Shown one piece after another: positions 47,925-60,161 of a stretch of 64,000 nucleotides of DNA (position 1 is the stretch's first letter; the number at the start of each line of letters is the position of its first letter). Position numbers and translations under genes: made by a program. The notes beneath the pieces are model-generated. The model was not told where the DNA came from. It saw nothing but the letters and a program-made list of their open reading frames with translations, and did no database searches. Location: contig NC_092355.1 in NCBI RefSeq assembly GCF_963676685.1, forward strand, positions 65,417,006-65,481,005, read 5' to 3'. The DNA is from Mytilus edulis. Lineage: Eukaryota > Mollusca > Bivalvia > Mytilida > Mytilidae.

Positions 47925-49310
47925 TACTATGCAAAAACAGAAACTTTACATTGGTTTTTAATTTGAAAATATCACATATATTAATTTCAAATATTTTCAT
48001 GATTAAAACTAGTAACCTGAATGATTTATCTATCATATTTACTAATTTATAAAATATCGGGAATGACGTGACGTCATTTTCTGATTTCAAACAAATAAGC
48101 GTTTTTTTTTTAAATTTACCTGTATAGAGTTGGAATCGAGTTATTCTTTTTGTCATTGTTTGTGTTGCACACGATTGTTAACAAACGGTCGCATTAAAAA
48201 ATTGAAAAATTTACACGTAAAACAATGCCCCGTCCACGCCAAAATGAGAGAGAACGAGCTATTAGGGTGTTAGCAGCAGGAACGACTCAAGTGCAGGTTG
48301 CAAATCATTTGAATGTCTCAAGAATGACTATTGCAAGGCTTGAGACTCGTCTTAGAGATACTAGCACAACACATGATAGCCCTCGTAGTGGCAGGCTAAT
48401 TGAAACGACGTTACGTCCGGACAGACACATCCGCATCATTCATCTCCGGATTCTATTTGTACACGCGTCACAAACTGCACGACAAACCCACGGACATGCC
48501 AATAGAATATCTGCTAAAACAGTTCGTAACCGATTTCGTCAAGTTTGTCTAAGAGCTCGTCGTCCATTAGAGGGACCTATCCTTAAGCAGTGTCACAGGA
48601 TGGCGCAACCTCAATGTACACGGGTGCGGATCCGATGAAATAGGCAAACATGGAGACAGGTCCTTTTTACCGATGAATCTAAATTCAACTTGAATTTAGC
48701 GACGACAGAACCAGGGTTTACCGGAGACGCAATCAACGATTTGCTGATGAATGGTGCAAGAAACAGATCGGTTTGGTGTTGGCGGCATCATGGCATGGGG
48801 CCTAATTACCTACCAGGAACGCACCGAGCTCAACATCATCGTTGATAACCTAAATGCAATAAGGTATAGGGTCGAAATTCTGGCTCCAGTTGTCCTCCCG
48901 TTTCTCCGAAGACATTGTTTTAACCACGTTTTCAGCAGGACAACGCCCGTTGTCACGTGGCACACATTTTGATGACCTTTTTGGAGAATAACCATATTTC
49001 TGTGTTGCCTTGGCCAGCAATGTCTCCAGATTTATCACGAATTGAACATCTTTGGAACGAACTTGGACGACGTATCCGAAATAGTCAAAATCCACCGGAA
49101 ACATGGGGAAAGCTAGCTCAGCTCCGAACAACACTTTTCAGGGAATGGAACAACATCCTTCAAGATTTTATTCAATGTCTTATTGATTCCATGCGACTGA
49201 GGTGTCAGGCGGTCATAAATGCAAGAGGTGGTTATACAAAGTATTGACATTTTAACCCGAATTCTGTACTCGTCCTGTTAAAATTGTTGGAAAATATGAA
49301 AATTTTGATA
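47925..49310 (+). mobile_element. Truncated Tc1-family transposon
   Basis: The left end probably starts near TACTATGCAAAAACAGAAAC (about 47927), the style of a Tc1 terminal repeat next to a TA. The transposase follows at 48225. The matching right terminal repeat is absent: sequence turns into a Penelope-like fragment from about 49.33 kb, so the 3' end was lost. Confidence 0.6.
48225..49247 (+). pseudogene. Tc1-family DDE transposase, broken
   Basis: Frame 48225-48638 has the DNA-binding half: AIRVLAAGTTQVQVANHLNV and SRMTIARLETRLRDT form a helix-turn-helix, followed by HDSPRSGRL. The catalytic half is split over three frames: FTDESKFNL (first Asp, about 48.67 kb), DRFGVGGIMAWGLITYQERT (48751-48972), a GGACAACGCCCGTTGTCAC block for the second Asp, and SPDLSRIEHLWNELGRRIRN (48957-49247, catalytic Glu). 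The usual SPIEHLW has Arg for Pro. A stop at 48636 and at least two frameshifts inactivate it. Confidence 0.92.
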
Positions 49311-49324
49311 TTTATTATAAATCC

Positions 49325-50290
49325 ACAGACACCAATCAATACTTAAATTTTCGTTCGTGTCATCCGTCCCATACAAAACGAAATATACCTTACTGTATGG
49401 CCAGGCGGATTTGTGCTTAAGTACAATAACATTCGAGAAGTACGTTTGAAGGAATTAAAAGGCTATTTGACACAACAGTTATACCCAGAGGGTCTAATTG
49501 AAAGTAGAATTCGAAAATCTAAACTACTGTCACTTCAAGAATAACAAACCCCGAAAGTGAAAAACACGGATGAAAACTTAAAAAAAAATACCATTTGTTA
49601 GTACACATGACCCGTATTTACCAAACGTTTTAAATACAATTGAATCAAACCTTCCGATTCTTCATGAAAGTGAAACTATGAAAAAAATGATACCGGAAGG
49701 AAACTTATTCTACAGCCGAAGACAACCTACAAATTTAAAGAAACGCTTAACCAGAGGACGGTTCGAACCGAAGGTTAGTGACTTTGAAATAAAGTCTTGC
49801 GGGGATTCAAGATGCGGTGTTTGCGGTCAAGATATAAAATATTTAGAAACGGGTAAAATGAATTCATTTAAAGATGGCAAAACAAATTCATGTAAACGGC
49901 AATATGACTTGTAAGACAACAAATCTTATTTACTGCGTCACATGTCCTGGTTGTCACGAAAATTATATTGGACAGACAGGGAATAGCCTCTGTGAACGGG
50001 TGCGAGTTCACAAAGAACAAATAAAACACCCACAGTAGAGAAATTCCCCAATTAATGCCCATCTTGACACTTGTGGTAAAAAACATTTTCAAATAATGAC
50101 TATTTATAAATGTAGACGAGAAGAAGCATAATTATAGAAAAAGAGATGGAACGATATTTCATAAAAACATTCCGATTGAGATTTAATCCAGAGAATTTCT
50201 AATAACGAACAATGCCGGAACGTCACAAACCTCCTTAACGACGTCTTCTATAGCGACACTACATCAGTTATCCTGAAGAGTCCCAATTGA
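49325..50290 (+). pseudogene. Penelope-like element C-terminal fragment with GIY-YIG nuclease
   Basis: Blocks in order: FRSCHPSHTKRNIP (about 49.35 kb), IREVRLKELKGYLTQQLYPE (49.43-49.50 kb), the open frame 49678-49914 with GRFEPKVSDFEIKSCGDSRC then GVCGQ, and in another frame CVTCPGCHENYIGQTGNSLC then ERVRVHKEQIK (about 49.93-50.03 kb). The CxxxxCxxC knuckle next to a Y-x-YIGQTG nuclease block is diagnostic of endonuclease-bearing Penelope-like retroelements. The reverse transcriptase core is missing and stops and frameshifts are frequent. It abuts the truncated Tc1 element. Confidence 0.85.
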
Positions 50291-50671
50291 AGGATGAAAT
50301 CGATATAATGGAACTGTTAACTTTTCCTTATTTTACTATATTATTTAATGAATATATACATCTGCACATTTGAAAATTATTTTTTACGCCTATATATATA
50401 TAGGTTAATGATAATTAGTTTTCTTGATTCACTGTTCTTTATGTTATTAGTAAACTATATTCAGTGTGTAGAAAAATCTTCTTCATTTTATTAGCATTAA
50501 ATAAATTTGGCAACTGTTAGTGAGACAGAAACATTTAAATCCAGTGGAACAGTTGAGTGAACTCACGGATAATTGAATGTTTCATTTTATCAGCTTTTAA
50601 TTTCTTGCATGCTTGGTGAAAATTGTTTGTCAAATCGACATTTGTCGGTTTTTTCATTTGAGTTGTCATTA
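50291..50671. other. Spacer, nothing recognised
   Basis: AT-rich with a short TATATATATATA run near 50390. No gene or repeated block seen. Confidence 0.5.
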
Positions 50672-51035
50672 TAAAAGAGGGACGAAAGATACCAAAGGGA
50701 CAGTCAAACTCTTAAATCTAAAACAAACTGACAACGCCATGGCTAAAAATGAAAAAGACAAAAAGAAAAACAATAGTACACATGACACAACATAGAAAAC
50801 TAAAGAATAAACAACACGAACCCCACCATAAACTAGGGGTGGTCTCAGGTGCTCCGGATTGGTAATCAGATCCTGTTCCACATGTGGCACCGGTCGTGTT
50901 GCTTATGTGATTACAAATCCGGTAAATAGTTTAATTCGGTAGGTCACATTCATGAAAGGGAAGGGGATTGTAGTTACGACGTAAGAAACATATCCGATAT
51001 CATTTGTGAAACGGTTATTCCATAACGGATAATCT
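50672..51035 (-). repeat. Family-B retroelement 3' tail, nearly complete
   Basis: Reverse complement of 24.26-24.60 kb: GAGGGACGAAAGATACC, ACAACGCCATGGCTAAAAAT, GACACAACATAGAAAACT, CCACATGTGGCACC, GGGGATTGTAGTTACGACG and the end of the coding frame up to ATTCCATAACGG. Conservation with the 24-kb copy is high, so it is fairly young. The poly-A or tail at the insertion edge is not obvious. Confidence 0.88.
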
Positions 51036-51329
51036 GACGGATCGTTTGTAATTAAATGCTTATGCTTAATTTACGTTTTTTTATTGAGTTAAGTCTGCCA
51101 ATTGATATTTTATCGTGCGTTTTTCTATGTTGTGATGTTATGCTATTGTTTCAGAAAAAAGAGAAGGTTTGGATCCATTAAAACGTTTAATCCCCTTGCA
51201 AATTTTGTACCTGTCCTAAGTCCCGAATCTGATGTACAGTAGTTGTCGTTTGTTTATGTAATTTATACGTGTTTCTCGTTTCTCCTTTTGTTATATAAAT
51301 AAAACCGTTGGTTTTCCTGTTTAAATGGT
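51036..51329. other. Spacer, nothing recognised
   Basis: No open frame or repeat identified. Confidence 0.4.
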
Positions 51330-51490
51330 TTTACACTAGTTATTTTGGGGCCCTTTATAGCTTGTTGTTCGGTGTGAGCCAAGGCTCCGTGTTGAAGTCC
51401 GCACATTGACCTATAATGGTTTACTGTTTTTTTTAAATTGTTATTTGGATGGAGCGTTGTCTCATTGGCACTCAAACCACATCTTCCTAT
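51330..51490 (+). repeat. Dispersed repeat family C fragment (GTTGTCTCATTGGCA)
   Basis: Contains GCTTGTTGTTCGGTGTGAGC, CAAGGCTCCGTGTTGAAG, ACCTATAATGGTTTACTG and GTTGTCTCATTGGCACTC. The core recurs at 55.44-55.55 kb and, inverted, at 11.24 kb and 14.6 kb. Confidence 0.75.
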
Positions 51491-51669
51491 ATCTAATTAT
51501 GAACAAACCTGGTTTTTATTGTATTGCAATTTGGGTGCTTTTAAAGCACATACACAACTCTTGGAATATTAGTTTTTTTAAAAAGGTTTTTGAGAATTAA
51601 ACTTATATTGAACACACCTTTCCCATTGAACATAAAATAACAAAAGTAACAGATAACAGATACAGTCCA

Positions 51670-52262
51670 GTGTACCTTTTATCTTGAAATTGACAATAAG
51701 AGTCGGATGAAAACAAAAGTTAACGACAAAATAAATGATTGCAGCTTCCAAATTGTTAACTGTTCATTGGTATGCACCAACATTCAAGCAGCGCCTGCAT
51801 GTAGAGTATATATGTCTCAGTTGTAACGGTATTCTAGAGCTTGCATGTCTCATCATAATGTCCTTGAGAGAGGTTTCATATTTTTGAGAAAGTCATCAAA
51901 CCAAGATTTCCAAGTACTGAAGTTGAAATGATCCACCTTCGAAACTTTTACTGACACCATCACTAGATAGTTGAATTTCATCGAATGTTTGTTCAACAGA
52001 TGATGACGTCTATTTTCTAATTGTCATGACCAGAAAAAGGAAGTCTTATCTACGGGTTTGTACTTACAGGAGTAACACTACATAATCCCCATAAAAACAG
52101 GCTCACTTGGGGATTGTGTTGCTCCCTATTAAGTTTTCTATTATATGTGTTCTGTGCTGTGAGTCGTCTTTTCGCTGTTTCTCTTTTTGGCATGGCGTTT
52201 GCAGTTTGTTCGCGACTTATGAATTTGAATGTCTCTTTAGTAAACTTTCCTTTAGTGCTATT
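51670..52262 (+). pseudogene. Heavily decayed family-B retroelement end
   Basis: TGACAATAAGAGTCGGATGA, AGCAGCGCCTGCATGTAGAG and ACACCATCACTAGATAGTTG follow the coding order of the 23.96-kb copy with many stops. Then TTAAGTTTTCTATTATATG, GGCATGGCGTTTGCAGTTTG and ATGAATTTGAATGTCTCTTT follow its tail. It is the oldest copy here. The open frame 52114-52311 is a translation of the tail, not a gene. Confidence 0.7.
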
Positions 52263-53029
52263 CAGTGAACAAAAAACAATATATACAAGAAAAAGGACCG
52301 ATACATTATAAAAAGCTGTATATAAAGCAAGTCTACAAAAAACAATATGAGTATCATTTAGTTGGTTTTTTTAATACTACAAGGCTATTGTTAAAATGTA
52401 GTCACGGAATACTGGCATTATATCAAAACAGGGTAAAAATTGGTGATCATAATAAAAACTTTGATGGGTTGGCAGAGGTCTAAAAAGGAAAAAGGAAAAA
52501 AATGTTACAGTCATCCACCTAAGTACAGTAATTTAATAAATAACGTCACTTTTAATGTCCCGAAAGCATTGTTTATTTAAATTATTATTCTGGAAGAAAC
52601 CTGGTCAAGTTTTTTAAACGCCATTACAATATAACTGTAGTACGTGACAAAAAGTACAATGTAAAATGATTGATTTTGAATGAAATACAAAATAAATTAA
52701 GCATACTTTGTGTTCAAACCTTAAAAAAAGCGAGGCAGTATTCAGGGAACGACTTGATAAGCGAAATAAGAAAAGATCATTTTTGTCCAACTGTTTAATT
52801 TTACTAAAATATCGGAGGACCAAAAACCAATCTTAAGGGTTTTGCTAAATATTATGTAAGTAAATAAAGGCAACAGTAGTTTTCTGCTGTTCGAATTTCA
52901 TAAATCGATTGGGGAAAAAACGGGATTACAAACTAAAATTGAGGGAAACATATCAAATATAAGAGATAAGAGGAGAAATACGACACAACACTAAAATGTA
53001 ACAAAACCAAAAACGAACTATAATATAAC
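52263..53029. other. Intergenic, nothing recognised
   Basis: Short open frames on both strands lack motifs. No repeat pair seen. Confidence 0.45.
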
Positions 53030-53242
53030 AATGACAATTTTCCTGACATGGAACAATACATTTTAAGAAAAAAATTGTGGGTTGAACCTGGTTTTGTGGC
53101 TAGCAAAACGTCTTGCTTTTATGGCAATGTAAAATATAACATTAAATGAAAACATTACATGACAGGACTACAATACAAATAAATGGGAGAACATATAGCA
53201 TAGCGAAACACACGCATAATAGCTATCAAAAGGAATCAAGTT
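53030..53242 (-). repeat. Dispersed repeat D (inverted copy of 30.32-30.55 kb)
   Basis: AACGAACTATAATATAACAA, TGTGGGTTGAACCTGGTTTT, GACTACAATACAAATAAATG and TAGCTATCAAAAGG are the reverse complement of the blocks at 30.32-30.55 kb. Confidence 0.75.
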
Positions 53243-53619
53243 GATAATTTAATTCAATATATTACAATTCTATATACGGGATACATATATTGAAAAGATA
53301 TAATAAAAATGCCAAACCTGAAGTTAAATTCAAAGAGGAGAAGTGCATAAAACTAATTTAAGAATATATTAGTCCCATTAGCAACAAACGGAAAGAAAAG
53401 AAAAAAAAACTAACATATTAAAAGTCATCAGATTTATATGGCATGTTTACATGTGAACTCCTAACTATTATGACTATATTAAGACACCTGCTAAACAAAA
53501 AATAAAATAAATTTATATCATTTATTAGAAAGAGTTACTCGAAAGTCTGAGATAAAATAAAAAAATGTGCGTATCAAACAGTATTCTAAGAAAAAAAACC
53601 GCTACCATGTCAGTACAAA

Positions 53620-53770
53620 ATATAGAATTGAGAATGGAAATGGGGAATACGTCAAAGAGACAACAATTCGACCACAAAGTAGTCAACAGCTGAAGGCCAC
53701 CAATGAATCTTTAACGCAGAGTGAACATCCCGCAATCGGGGGTGTTCCTCGGCTGGCCCCTAAATAAATT
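53620..53770 (-). repeat. Dispersed repeat fragment with CAGCTGAAGGCCACC
   Basis: Blocks GAGAATGGAAATGGGGAATA, GTCAAAGAGACAACAATTCG, ACAGCTGAAGGCCACCAATG and GGTGTTCCTCGGCTGGCCCC. I recognise it as an abundant mussel repeat from memory, probably related to the fragment at 3.9 kb. The open frame 53567-53767 across it is not a gene. Confidence 0.5.
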
Positions 53771-54329
53771 TAAAGTTCAGTGAAAATATAGTATATATGG
53801 AAAGTTATTTCTATTTCCGTTATCTCATATTGCCATGTTGTTGTCCGCTGTCTATTGTATTGCTGTGTTACATTATCCTTCCAATCTTAACAAATGTAAC
53901 ATTTTAATTTCGAGTACGGGATATCTATCTAAATTTGTTTGTACGGTTAATAAACATGTAGGCAAACATTTCACGGAATTGACATTTTTGGAGCTGGCAA
54001 TTTCAGACAGCAATGCAAGAAAAAAAGCTTGCACTACGTTTATTTTATTTATTTCGCATCAACTATTACGGTTTCTCACTGAATAATTATTACCGACTTC
54101 CTTAAAAGGGATTCACCTGAACCTTTTCATTTCCAGATACACGAACATTTTTAGTAATTATTTACAATTTGAAATTGCGTCTGAATTCAGCTGGGAGGTG
54201 TACGTTATTTTGGTGAATTGTTACCCGTATAGTGCAGTGAAGGATTATGACATAGGTTATCAATCATATATTTACTGAGAAACATTAAACTTTTTTTTAA
54301 TGTATATCAGTGTATATCAAACTATCAAA
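53771..54329. other. Intergenic, nothing recognised
   Basis: The plus-strand open frame 53835-54086 has a hydrophobic start but no recognisable family and no splice context I can defend. Confidence 0.4.
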
Positions 54330-54333
54330 TTAA

Positions 54334-56047
54334 GGTAGCACAATACAAAGATTTTTTCACCCCCAATCAGACAACTATAAACTGATGTAATTTCTTCATT
54401 TCAACTTTGAATTTTATAAATGAGGTACCAAAACAAAGAACAAAGATTAATCTTTCAAAGGTGATAATTTTATTATGACATAATTATTACAATAATTAAT
54501 TATTATGTAATTAGTTGCTATATTGTGATGTCCACACTTGAATGATATTAGCCTCTTTGTTATGTATAGCATCCCAAAATATTTTATAGATTCTTGTGCA
54601 GCACAGTTTGACCTCCAAAACTGTGTCTCAGATTTTTCATATTGTATTTCATTCTCTCATAAACCGCCAATGAAGTTTGAAACCTCAATTCATAAGAGAT
54701 CACTTAATTCAATTGGGTATAAATTGTGTTCTATTGATGTTTTTGGAAATCTGAGACACGGTTTTGAAGATAACTGGTCAAGGAACAACATGTGTGAAAA
54801 TTAGGCATATAGGGACACCTATTTAGGAGCTAATTTCATTTAAAACTACATTTTCATGACAAAAATGAATGTGTCACAATTGATTAAAAAAGAATTTTCC
54901 CACTTGTACCCCATTAACTTCAATATAATTCACACATGTACCATGGGGATACTTCAGGATTAGCCTTTAATCATAAATCAATTAGGTTTTGACCAGTAAG
55001 AAAGGATTCCATTTCAGCAATTCTAAATATATATAAAGAAATGCACACCCTATGCAACAAAAATCAGATCTGGCGGGAGATTTTATATCATTAGTGACCT
55101 TGCTGGAAGTCAGTTGCTACAGATATGGTCAAAACTCCACCTACCATGATAAACCTTTACTATAAATGATCTCAGAAGTTTAAGTACACATTGCATTTAC
55201 TTTCTTCAATATGGCTATTATTCATTTAGTACATAAAATAATATGTTTTGATTTTTGCATTGTTACAAAAAGTAAGTTATGCTTTGTACACAAAATGATC
55301 AGTTGGTCAGTCTAGATGATCCATATGGGGGATTTCTAAAATTGTAATTGTATACAATGACAATAAGGTGTTTTACACAAACTAAGTACATTTGTTTTTC
55401 ATTTTTTTGCAGTTTCATAATGAAATATTCAATTTGTATTTTCTTTCAAAAAGAATTCGTACGGTGACCTATAGTTGTTAATGTCTGTGTCGTTTTGGTC
55501 TTTTGTGGAGAGTTGTCTCATTGGCAATCATACCACATCTTCTTTTTTACATCATATTTCAATATTCTCCTTAAGATATTCTAGTATAAACATCAGAAAC
55601 ATTAATTGTTGTACAATTATATCTGTTTAATATCTGTACATTTATATTTTGATTCTCTCTATATCTCCTAATACATGTAATAGTTGGGTTTTTTTCTCCT
55701 GGCAGCTCCAATAAAGAAATGTATTTTTATTTGGAATTCAATAACTTCTTTTTTTCATAAATCCCTAATCCACCTCTTTTTCATAACTGTTATTTTTATT
55801 GATGGTCAGTGGTCATAAAGCTGTCAAATGATTCTATTGATAAACCACAAAGTACTGCCCACATGTTTCTATCTTGTATCAGTCAGACACGTGCATTTGT
55901 TTATAAAACTAATTATCATCAAAACTCATTAACAGTGCAAGATATGTAAATAAATTTTTCTTCTGTGGTTTTGGAATATTAAAAAGTAACAAAAACAGCT
56001 GAAAATGAAATTTTGATAAAATTTAGTTGTTTTTGTATTGTGCTATC
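54334..56047. mobile_element. 1.7-kb non-autonomous DNA element, TTAA-flanked (piggyBac-like)
   Basis: Left end TTAA/GGTAGCACAATACAAAG at 54330-54350 and right end TTTTTGTATTGTGCTATC/TTAA at 56031-56051 form a ~16-bp terminal inverted repeat with one mismatch. TTAA on both sides is the target duplication of piggyBac-type transposons. No transposase is present; the plus frame 54538-54804 has no domain, and includes an inner inverted pair AAAACTGTGTCTCAGATTT / AAATCTGAGACACGGTTTT. A family-C repeat (55.44-55.55 kb) is nested inside. Confidence 0.75.
55437..55550 (+). repeat. Family-C dispersed repeat nested in the TTAA element
   Basis: CGGTGACCTATAGTTGTTAA, TGTGTCGTTTTGGTCTTTTG and GAGTTGTCTCATTGGCAATC then ACCACATCTTC. 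Same core as 51.4 kb. Confidence 0.75.
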
Positions 56048-56051
56048 TTAA

Positions 56052-58194
56052 TCTAGTGCAGATTTTGCACACATCTTAATAGAAAATAATTCACTACGTA
56101 ACTGAATATAAAATTCGTATATGACATTTATCCTGTAAATGTTATAGGATTAAACGCGTTTTTAACGGGTTTACATGTGTAGGTATATGAACTGGACCAA
56201 TGCACTCACAAACAATACATAAAAACGAAGGAATTTATCGGTGTATAAACTATACAAATTTCAACCTTACATCTAAGCATCCAACATCAATCCGTTTTTC
56301 AACCGCTTTTTCTCATAAGTTAGAATGAGATGTTATTGAGTAAAAACAATTTGACAATACGGTGCAACAGTATCCTTCTAGTAAGAGCATTTTTATTTTG
56401 ACTTTCTTTGCATTTTATTAAAGGGTGTGTCACTTCAATATATCGTGATATGAATTGGCCGCTGGAAGATGCATGAATTTATTATTAATGTTTCCAATCA
56501 GCCTTAATTTTTTGTGTCTGTTCAAAGTAGCACGTACTCAAATCCGACTGAAATTGTCTTTCTAATACAACACAGGGTTCGTATAACTTGTTGTCGTTCT
56601 CATATTCACATGATATTTGTCACAGGACGTTAAACCCTAATTCGTCAGCATCGTCCGATTGTTTTTTTTTCTCTTTCTATTACTTACTCATAATTATGTT
56701 CTTTACAAATCATTGTAAAGAAGTAAATGGAAAAGAGCGAATGCAGCTACATTTTGGTTATCTTAAGTTTTAACTCATTTTATTCCGTTTAGTTCCTTTC
56801 TACATAAGTGCAGAGGAGAACTGTGGTTGTCCGCATTTAAACTTCTAGCATTTTCACCAATATGAGTACATCGCAATCTGTTACTGTTTCAACACCCAGG
56901 GGTGTTTCATGTCTGTATTCTTAAAGTCATAAGAAACCTCAAATTAGAAAAAAATAATGCATATGTTTTTTATAACTCAATTGATAGTTTTCATTATAAA
57001 CAGATACTTTTTTCTGAAGAAAATTCTTTAATTTGTTCATATTTAGAAGAAGTTTACTTTATTTTAATTGCTTTAGGGACCTTCCAGGAAGCAATTTCCC
57101 GACATATTTTCCGTATGCAAAGTGACGTAAGTGTGACCCATCTCGTAACAATCCGGTAATCGCAATACGCATGGATGTCCTTAAAATAAACTACTATCTG
57201 ATTGTACATGTTAAACACGTGCTCAATATCCATGCTTTTTGTTGTTTGTTGACAAACAGGTGACAATCGTTAAACTTCGGCTTGAAAACACGAACTTTAA
57301 TCACCTGCCATATTTTCACAATAACACTGACCGATTAAAAAAAAATTGACGATTATACGAAATTGATGCGAAAAAAATGATAAAATCGTGCACAGAAGAC
57401 TAAGTTTATGATGTTTGTATACATTGGCTGATGGGAAAAATGAACCGAACCAATTCTTTCTCATGGAAATTTTAGTCTGCAGGAAAATTGCTATGAGTCT
57501 ACTTCAGTTATTGTTATTATTTCAAATCTGCCGCCCCCCCCCCCCCAAAAAAAAACAACAAAAAAACTCACCAAACACAACCTAGGAAACTAATAACTGA
57601 GGAATATAACCCAACAAAAACCGGGATCAATGTCAGGTGCGCCGGATTAACAGAGCCGGCTCTTACGGCATCCATCTGTTTGGTAATGTTATAGCTATAC
57701 ATATTTTTCAGAAATGATTCAACTATCGCTGTAACGTATTAGCCTCTAATTATTTGAAAGTGTAATAATATAAACAGAAAAAAATGAGGTGGGATTGCCA
57801 CTTGAACAACTAAGAGAGTCTTTATGAAATATAAGTTAGCCATTGATCATTGTTAGGACTCCATTAATTGTAAAACAACGAGTCGGAAGAATTCAAATAA
57901 AGAAAAATGTTCAACGCATGACCGAACGACACAATTATTCACGAATGAACGTACACAATACATAAGCAATAATTTAAATCAGCAAAACACTGATATCCGA
58001 GGAAAATTCATAACGGAAAGTCCCTAATCAAATGGCAAATTAAATCTAAAACTCGAACACATCAAACGAAATGATAACGACTGTCATATTCCTGACTTGG
58101 TACAGACATTGTTTTATGTAGAAAATGGTAAATTACTAAAGAGTATATTCAAAATACTAAATAGAAAAAAAACTATCTGATAAATATTTAGCAA
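56052..58194. other. Intergenic, no gene supported
   Basis: Several short open frames (for example 56902-57159) have no recognisable motif. A C15/A9 junction lies at 57534-57555. A short block near 58.08-58.13 kb resembles repeat D. Confidence 0.4.
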
Positions 58195-58728
58195 AGGTAC
58201 CAGGATAATAATCTAGTACGCCAGACGCGCGTTTCGTCTACACAAGACTCATAAGTGACGCTCAAATCAAAATATTTATAAAACCAAACAAGTACAAAGT
58301 TGAAGAGCATTGAGTATCCAAAATTCCAAAAAGTTGTGCCAAATACGGCTAAGGTAATCTATACCTGGGATAAGAAAATCCTTGTTTTTTTCGAAAATTA
58401 AAGTTTTGTTAACAGGAAATTTATAAAAATGACCACATTATTTATATTCATGTCAACACAGATACATCGAAGTGCTGACTACTGGGCTGGTGATACCCTC
58501 GGGGACAAAAAGTTCACCAGCAGTGGCATCGACCCAGTGGTGTAAATAATTATCAAAGGTACCAGGATTATTATTTAGTACGCCAGACGCGCGTTTCGTC
58601 TACATAAGACTCATCAGTGACGCTCAAATCAAAATATTTATAAAACCAAACAAGTACAAAGTTGAAGAGTATTGACTATCCAAAATTCCAAAAAGTTGTG
58701 CCAAATACGGCTAAAGTAATCTATAAAA
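58195..58728 (-). repeat. Tandem pair of family-A repeats, second truncated
   Basis: First copy 58195-58552 runs from AAAGGTACCAGGATAATAAT and CGCCAGACGCGCGTTTCGTC to GGTGATACCCTCGGGGAC and GCATCGACCCAGTGGTGTAA. The second starts immediately at TCAAAGGTACCAGGATTATT and stops near CTAAAGTAATCTATA at about 58.72 kb. A tandem pair of the other subtype occurs at 26.55 kb. Confidence 0.88.
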
Positions 58729-58734
58729 GAAAGT

Positions 58735-59700
58735 AATAGTTTAGAAGGGCTAGTGACATGAGAAGAAATTACAGACGCAGTGTTTAAAATGAAGCATCAG
58801 GTTTAGATGAACTAAATGTAGAATTCTATAGAAAAGTTTGGCTCCAAATTCAAAAGATACTAACCAAAGTATATAATGAGACATATCACAAGAAAAGTTT
58901 GACAAATTCGCAAAAAAAGGGGGCAATTTCATTGATTTTTAAAAAGAATGATTCAAAATCTCTGGACAACTATAGGCTAATAACTTTATTTAATGTAGAT
59001 GTTAAAATTATTGCTTATACACTTGCACAAAGACTAAAAAAACGTTCTACCCAATATTGGTAATGCCGACCAGAAGGCTATGTAAAAAATATATACATTG
59101 GTTTTAATATAAGACAAATACAAGATGTCATTGACTATGCTGAAAACTTAAATGTAGAAGGAGCAATTTTATTTCTAGATTTCTCAAAAGCTTTTTAAAC
59201 AAATTTGGATTTTAAAAAGATTTAATACACTGGGCTGAGACTATATACAATGGTATTTCAGGGTGCATTGTAAATAATTGGTGGATATCAAACCCCTTTC
59301 AGATCTGTCGTGGAATTCGACAAGGATGTACGTTGTCCGCTTTGATTTTTGTACTAGCAGTGGAGGCACTAGCATGCAGAATTAGATCTGAGAAAAATAT
59401 TAAAGGGTTCCAAATTAAATTAAAAGGAAAAGACTGTAGTATTAAAATATGTCAATTGGCTGACGACACAACCTTATTTTTAAAATCCAAAAAGGAAATA
59501 TCTTTAGTCATGAACTTAATAGAAACATTGGCTCAATCTTAGAATTAATAGAACAAAAACTGAAGGAATATGGCTATGCAGACTTTAACATACTAACGAT
59601 AAATTCGAAAGAATCAATTGGACGAAAGAACTTTGGCTATAATAAAGAAAACTGTGAAAAACTTAATTGTCAAAAACAAGCTGATAAAATTGAAAAAAAA
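58735..59700 (+). pseudogene. LINE-type non-LTR retrotransposon reverse transcriptase remnant
   Basis: Reverse-transcriptase blocks in order across several frames: EEITDAVFKMK, LDELNVEFYRKVW, KGAISLIFKKNDSKSLDNYR, NVDVKIIAYTLAQRLKK, GFNIRQIQDVIDYAENL and EGAILFLDFSKAF (palm Asp), then the open frame 59333-59542 with SALIFVLAVEALACRIR and QLADDTTLFLK, the catalytic ADD. Frameshifts and stops (for example after SKAF) kill it. No endonuclease half or poly-A tail is identified. It resembles L1-like/Tx1 elements, but the clade call needs a tree. Confidence 0.85.
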
Positions 59701-60160
59701 TAAAAACATGTGTTCAAACAGAAAGCTAAGTATGCTAGGAACTATTTTGACAGTTAAGTTGACAGTAATATTTGTGTAATACTTTTTGTAAACTTTTGTA
59801 AAATGAATCTTGTTAAATTTTATTTTTGATTTGTATATTTTGTTGGCTACAATTTTAAGGCGATTTCAGGCCGTAACAATTGATAATCATTTTCGTGATT
59901 TCCAGTCTGCAGAAGATTTCAAAATAAACACACGAGTTTCATTTGATGCGGTCCATTCGGGATTATAATTATATCCTGATTAAAAAAGGTTAGGTTATTC
60001 TACAGGAAATTGTTCTTAATATTTCATTCAATTTTATTAAAATTGTTGAGAAAATATTCACTTTTTTGCGATAGAAATGTCATAACAAATTAAATAGAAA
60101 CAAAATATAGCAAACCGTATATAAGTCAGATAATGCATATTTTAAAGTTTTTCTTTTCGT
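59701..60160. other. Spacer, nothing recognised
   Basis: AT-rich, possible continuation of the decayed LINE but no motif readable. Confidence 0.4.
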
Positions 60161-60161
60161 A

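Noticed and set aside
49760..49772. GGTTCGAACCG, resembling a tRNA or SINE B box
   Set aside because: It lies inside the Penelope-like coding region with no A box at the right distance and no cloverleaf.
54538..54804. 88-codon frame in the TTAA element as its transposase
   Set aside because: Far too short and without DDE or zinc-finger motifs; it spans an internal inverted pair.
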